Source: Sphagnum compactum
Taxonomy: Eukaryota > Bryophyta > Sphagnopsida > Sphagnales
NCBI GenBank assembly: GCA_965153455.1
Contig: OZ234495.1
Location: 22,688,875-22,752,874, forward strand
Reading direction: 5' to 3'
Length of the DNA stretch: 64,000 nucleotides
Under the pieces are notes generated by a model. That model worked only from the letters and a program-made list of their open reading frames with translations, had not been told where the DNA came from and ran no database searches. The position numbers were made by a program, and so were the translations under genes. Positions 62,301 to 64,000 of this stretch are shown here, in pieces (position 1 is the stretch's first letter; every line of letters begins with the position of its first letter).

Positions 62301-63689
62301 AAGATGTTCACAAGAGGTTGGATTTTAATATTTTGACATTTCTTATTTTGGGAGATTACATCTTGTTTGTTTCAAACCCAAATGGAGGTTTGTAAACATG
62401 TATAGAAACACACAGTGTAAGGCTACCTAAACCCTTACGAGCTCTAAACTTGAAAATAAGGAAGAAATGAACATATGTTCTCTAAGAGCTTAATTGTTCA
62501 CTCATTGGCTTATTTGCCTAATAGGTTCAAATATAAAAGTGTTTCTGAATTAAAAGGTATATTTTTTAAGTTTTAGGTTTATCAAGATTATGATGTGAGT
62601 TTGGTCACATTCCCTTTCAGGAGTTACTATTAGTTATATGGATTTTTGTTTTCACTAATCACATGACATTTGTGATTAGAAAAGGAAGAAATGGGTTATG
62701 TCTTTCAAAGGCAATAAGGCAAAAGTTTAAGTTTCTAGTTAGTATTCATAATTTAAGGATTTGGATAAGAGGCCAAAAGATTAATGCATAACAACATCAA
62801 TTTGAAGGGATGGCAAGAGAAATGTGCATGCATCAGAAATTTTTAACTATGAAATGAAGTTTATTATTTCATGATAATGTTTTTCAATAATGAATCTTCA
62901 ATTTTAATTTGGCAAAAATTGGAATACACATTATCACACATACATTAAAAAAACATAAGAATTAGGGTATTTGTTGTAGTTCAAATTGGTAAGCACTGGT
63001 TGTGGTAATATATTGATAGATCAATAATTGTACCATTTTCATTTCAAGGTAAGAATAATTATTAATTTGGTTTGGGGTGCATGTTTTATTTTTTACAATT
63101 ATGTAAAATTTAGGTGTATATGTGATATTTAATCTACCACATGAGTGTGTGATGTCAAAAGCTTAATAAAAGGAATGACAATTTATAATGAAATGATGGT
63201 TTTGTTGTCCTAGCAACAAAACAAAGTTGCTATGACAAAGACATTGTTTGTCCAATTAAATAATCAATTGCTTAAACAATCATCAATGAAGTTGATCATT
63301 GCCCCTTGTTTAATTTGTGTGTTTCCATTGGAATTTTGATGATTTGGAAATCAATCATGTTATTTTCCAAGATTCATTTTTTTTCTCCTTCAAGTCCAAA
63401 CCCATGAAATTGAATTTAAACATTTGCCATGCAATGTCGCCACCTTAACCTTGAGCTCGCAACCAAGGCAAGGGCTTGCAAAGGTGCGGGCCAAGAGTGA
63501 AGCCTGGGAATTATATTTCATGCTCCCAGGAGTGTAGGAGAGTGTGAGGGAATGAACCTCCACACTCCCAAGTGAGCTCTCACTTTGGGAGTTGGAGTTC
63601 TGATGGACTCCCGAATATTCAGAAAGCGATTACAAGGTAAAAACTTATTGGATTGAAAAATTCTTTATATCATTGCAAAACTGTTGGAA

Positions 63690-63960
63690 CGAAAATGTCA
63701 AAATTGGGCTTGCATGACCCATTTGGGTATTTAAAACACAAGTTATGACCAAAAAAAGAGTCGAGAGTCAATTTTGCCAATTTGACTTGCGATCACTAAA
63801 AATCAAGAATCACCTCGATTTCCTTACGTGTAGATGACACGTGACATATCATTGGAAAGCTCTTGATGAAGGCTACAACTTTGCTTTCGACCTCACCTCA
63901 ATCGAAAGTTTGCACAAGAAGTTATGAACCTCCAAAGTTGCGGGAGTCCCAATTTCGAGA
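63690..63960 (+). repeat. Repeat module Y, copy 2
   Basis: Contains aagttatgaccaaaaaaaga, gagagtcaattttgcc, aatttgac, atatcattggaaagctc and aagaagttatgaacctcc, in the same order as 53900-54300, at roughly 60-65% identity by eye. It stands next to a near-palindrome, ctcccaagtgag / tcactttgggag, at about 63572-63598, and runs toward the window edge, so its right end is unknown. Confidence 0.5.
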
Positions 63961-64000
63961 ATTTCGAAACTCTCAACGTTGTTTTCACCTTTGGACGCGT

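Larger units (their letters stand above)
56591..63400. other. AT-rich spacer, probably old retrotransposon sequence
   Basis: No supported gene. The 57377-57793 (-) frame is open for 138 residues but matches nothing I know; neighbouring frames hold fragments such as GYAYLHYDLLDRAAL. It may be the gag or protease side of the same decayed gypsy element. Long A- and T-runs are frequent. Confidence 0.4.

Overview
The window is nuclear DNA from a land plant. It holds three intron-containing protein genes typical of plants (an RRM RNA-binding protein, a PDF1-like secreted repeat protein and a bulb-lectin receptor kinase), a dead plastid-type glutaredoxin copy, a piece of plastid ycf2, and many decayed transposable elements. 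Wide, AT-rich, repeat-filled spacing suggests a large, repeat-rich genome. The pol and transposase relics look to me more like those of non-flowering land plants (fern, bryophyte, lycophyte or gymnosperm) than of flowering plants, but that is an impression and I cannot name the species.

Layout. 1-1611 (-): the 5' part of an RRM protein gene that runs off the left edge. 1612-10762: mostly non-coding, with microsatellites, a glutaredoxin pseudogene (5623-6041, +) and two tandem repeats. 10763-12756 (-): a two-exon gene for a secreted protein with two kinds of internal repeat and a C-terminal domain like that of plant protodermal factor 1. 13-28 kb: no convincing gene, but a 2.4 kb foldback element whose arms are built from minisatellite units (17281-19673) and two hairpin MITE-like elements (20509-20838, 23392-23744).

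28.9-33 kb (-): relics of a Helitron-type helicase followed by an endonuclease domain, then of a zinc-finger/transposase-like gene. 36.4-36.9 kb: a 45-bp minisatellite. 37.5-39.4 kb (+): a frameshifted relic of an unknown, ParB-like family. 41572-45663 (-): a complete seven-exon bulb-lectin receptor kinase with an intact kinase domain; it is the best-preserved gene here.

46-51.9 kb: dense small repeats, including two more hairpin elements (one a relative of the 20.5 kb element), tandem arrays and a nuclear plastid DNA insertion (ycf2, 51450-51900) set between short direct repeats. 54.9-56.6 kb (-): Ty3/gypsy pol relic with a mutated reverse-transcriptase active site. The last 7 kb is AT-rich with no supported gene; a repeat module near the right edge is shared with 53.9 kb and with the foldback element.

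The three genes do not form a pathway. They look like independent islands of higher GC in repeat-rich DNA. The most unusual items are the helicase-plus-endonuclease relic, the foldback element, the repeat architecture of the PDF1-like protein, and the plastid insertion.
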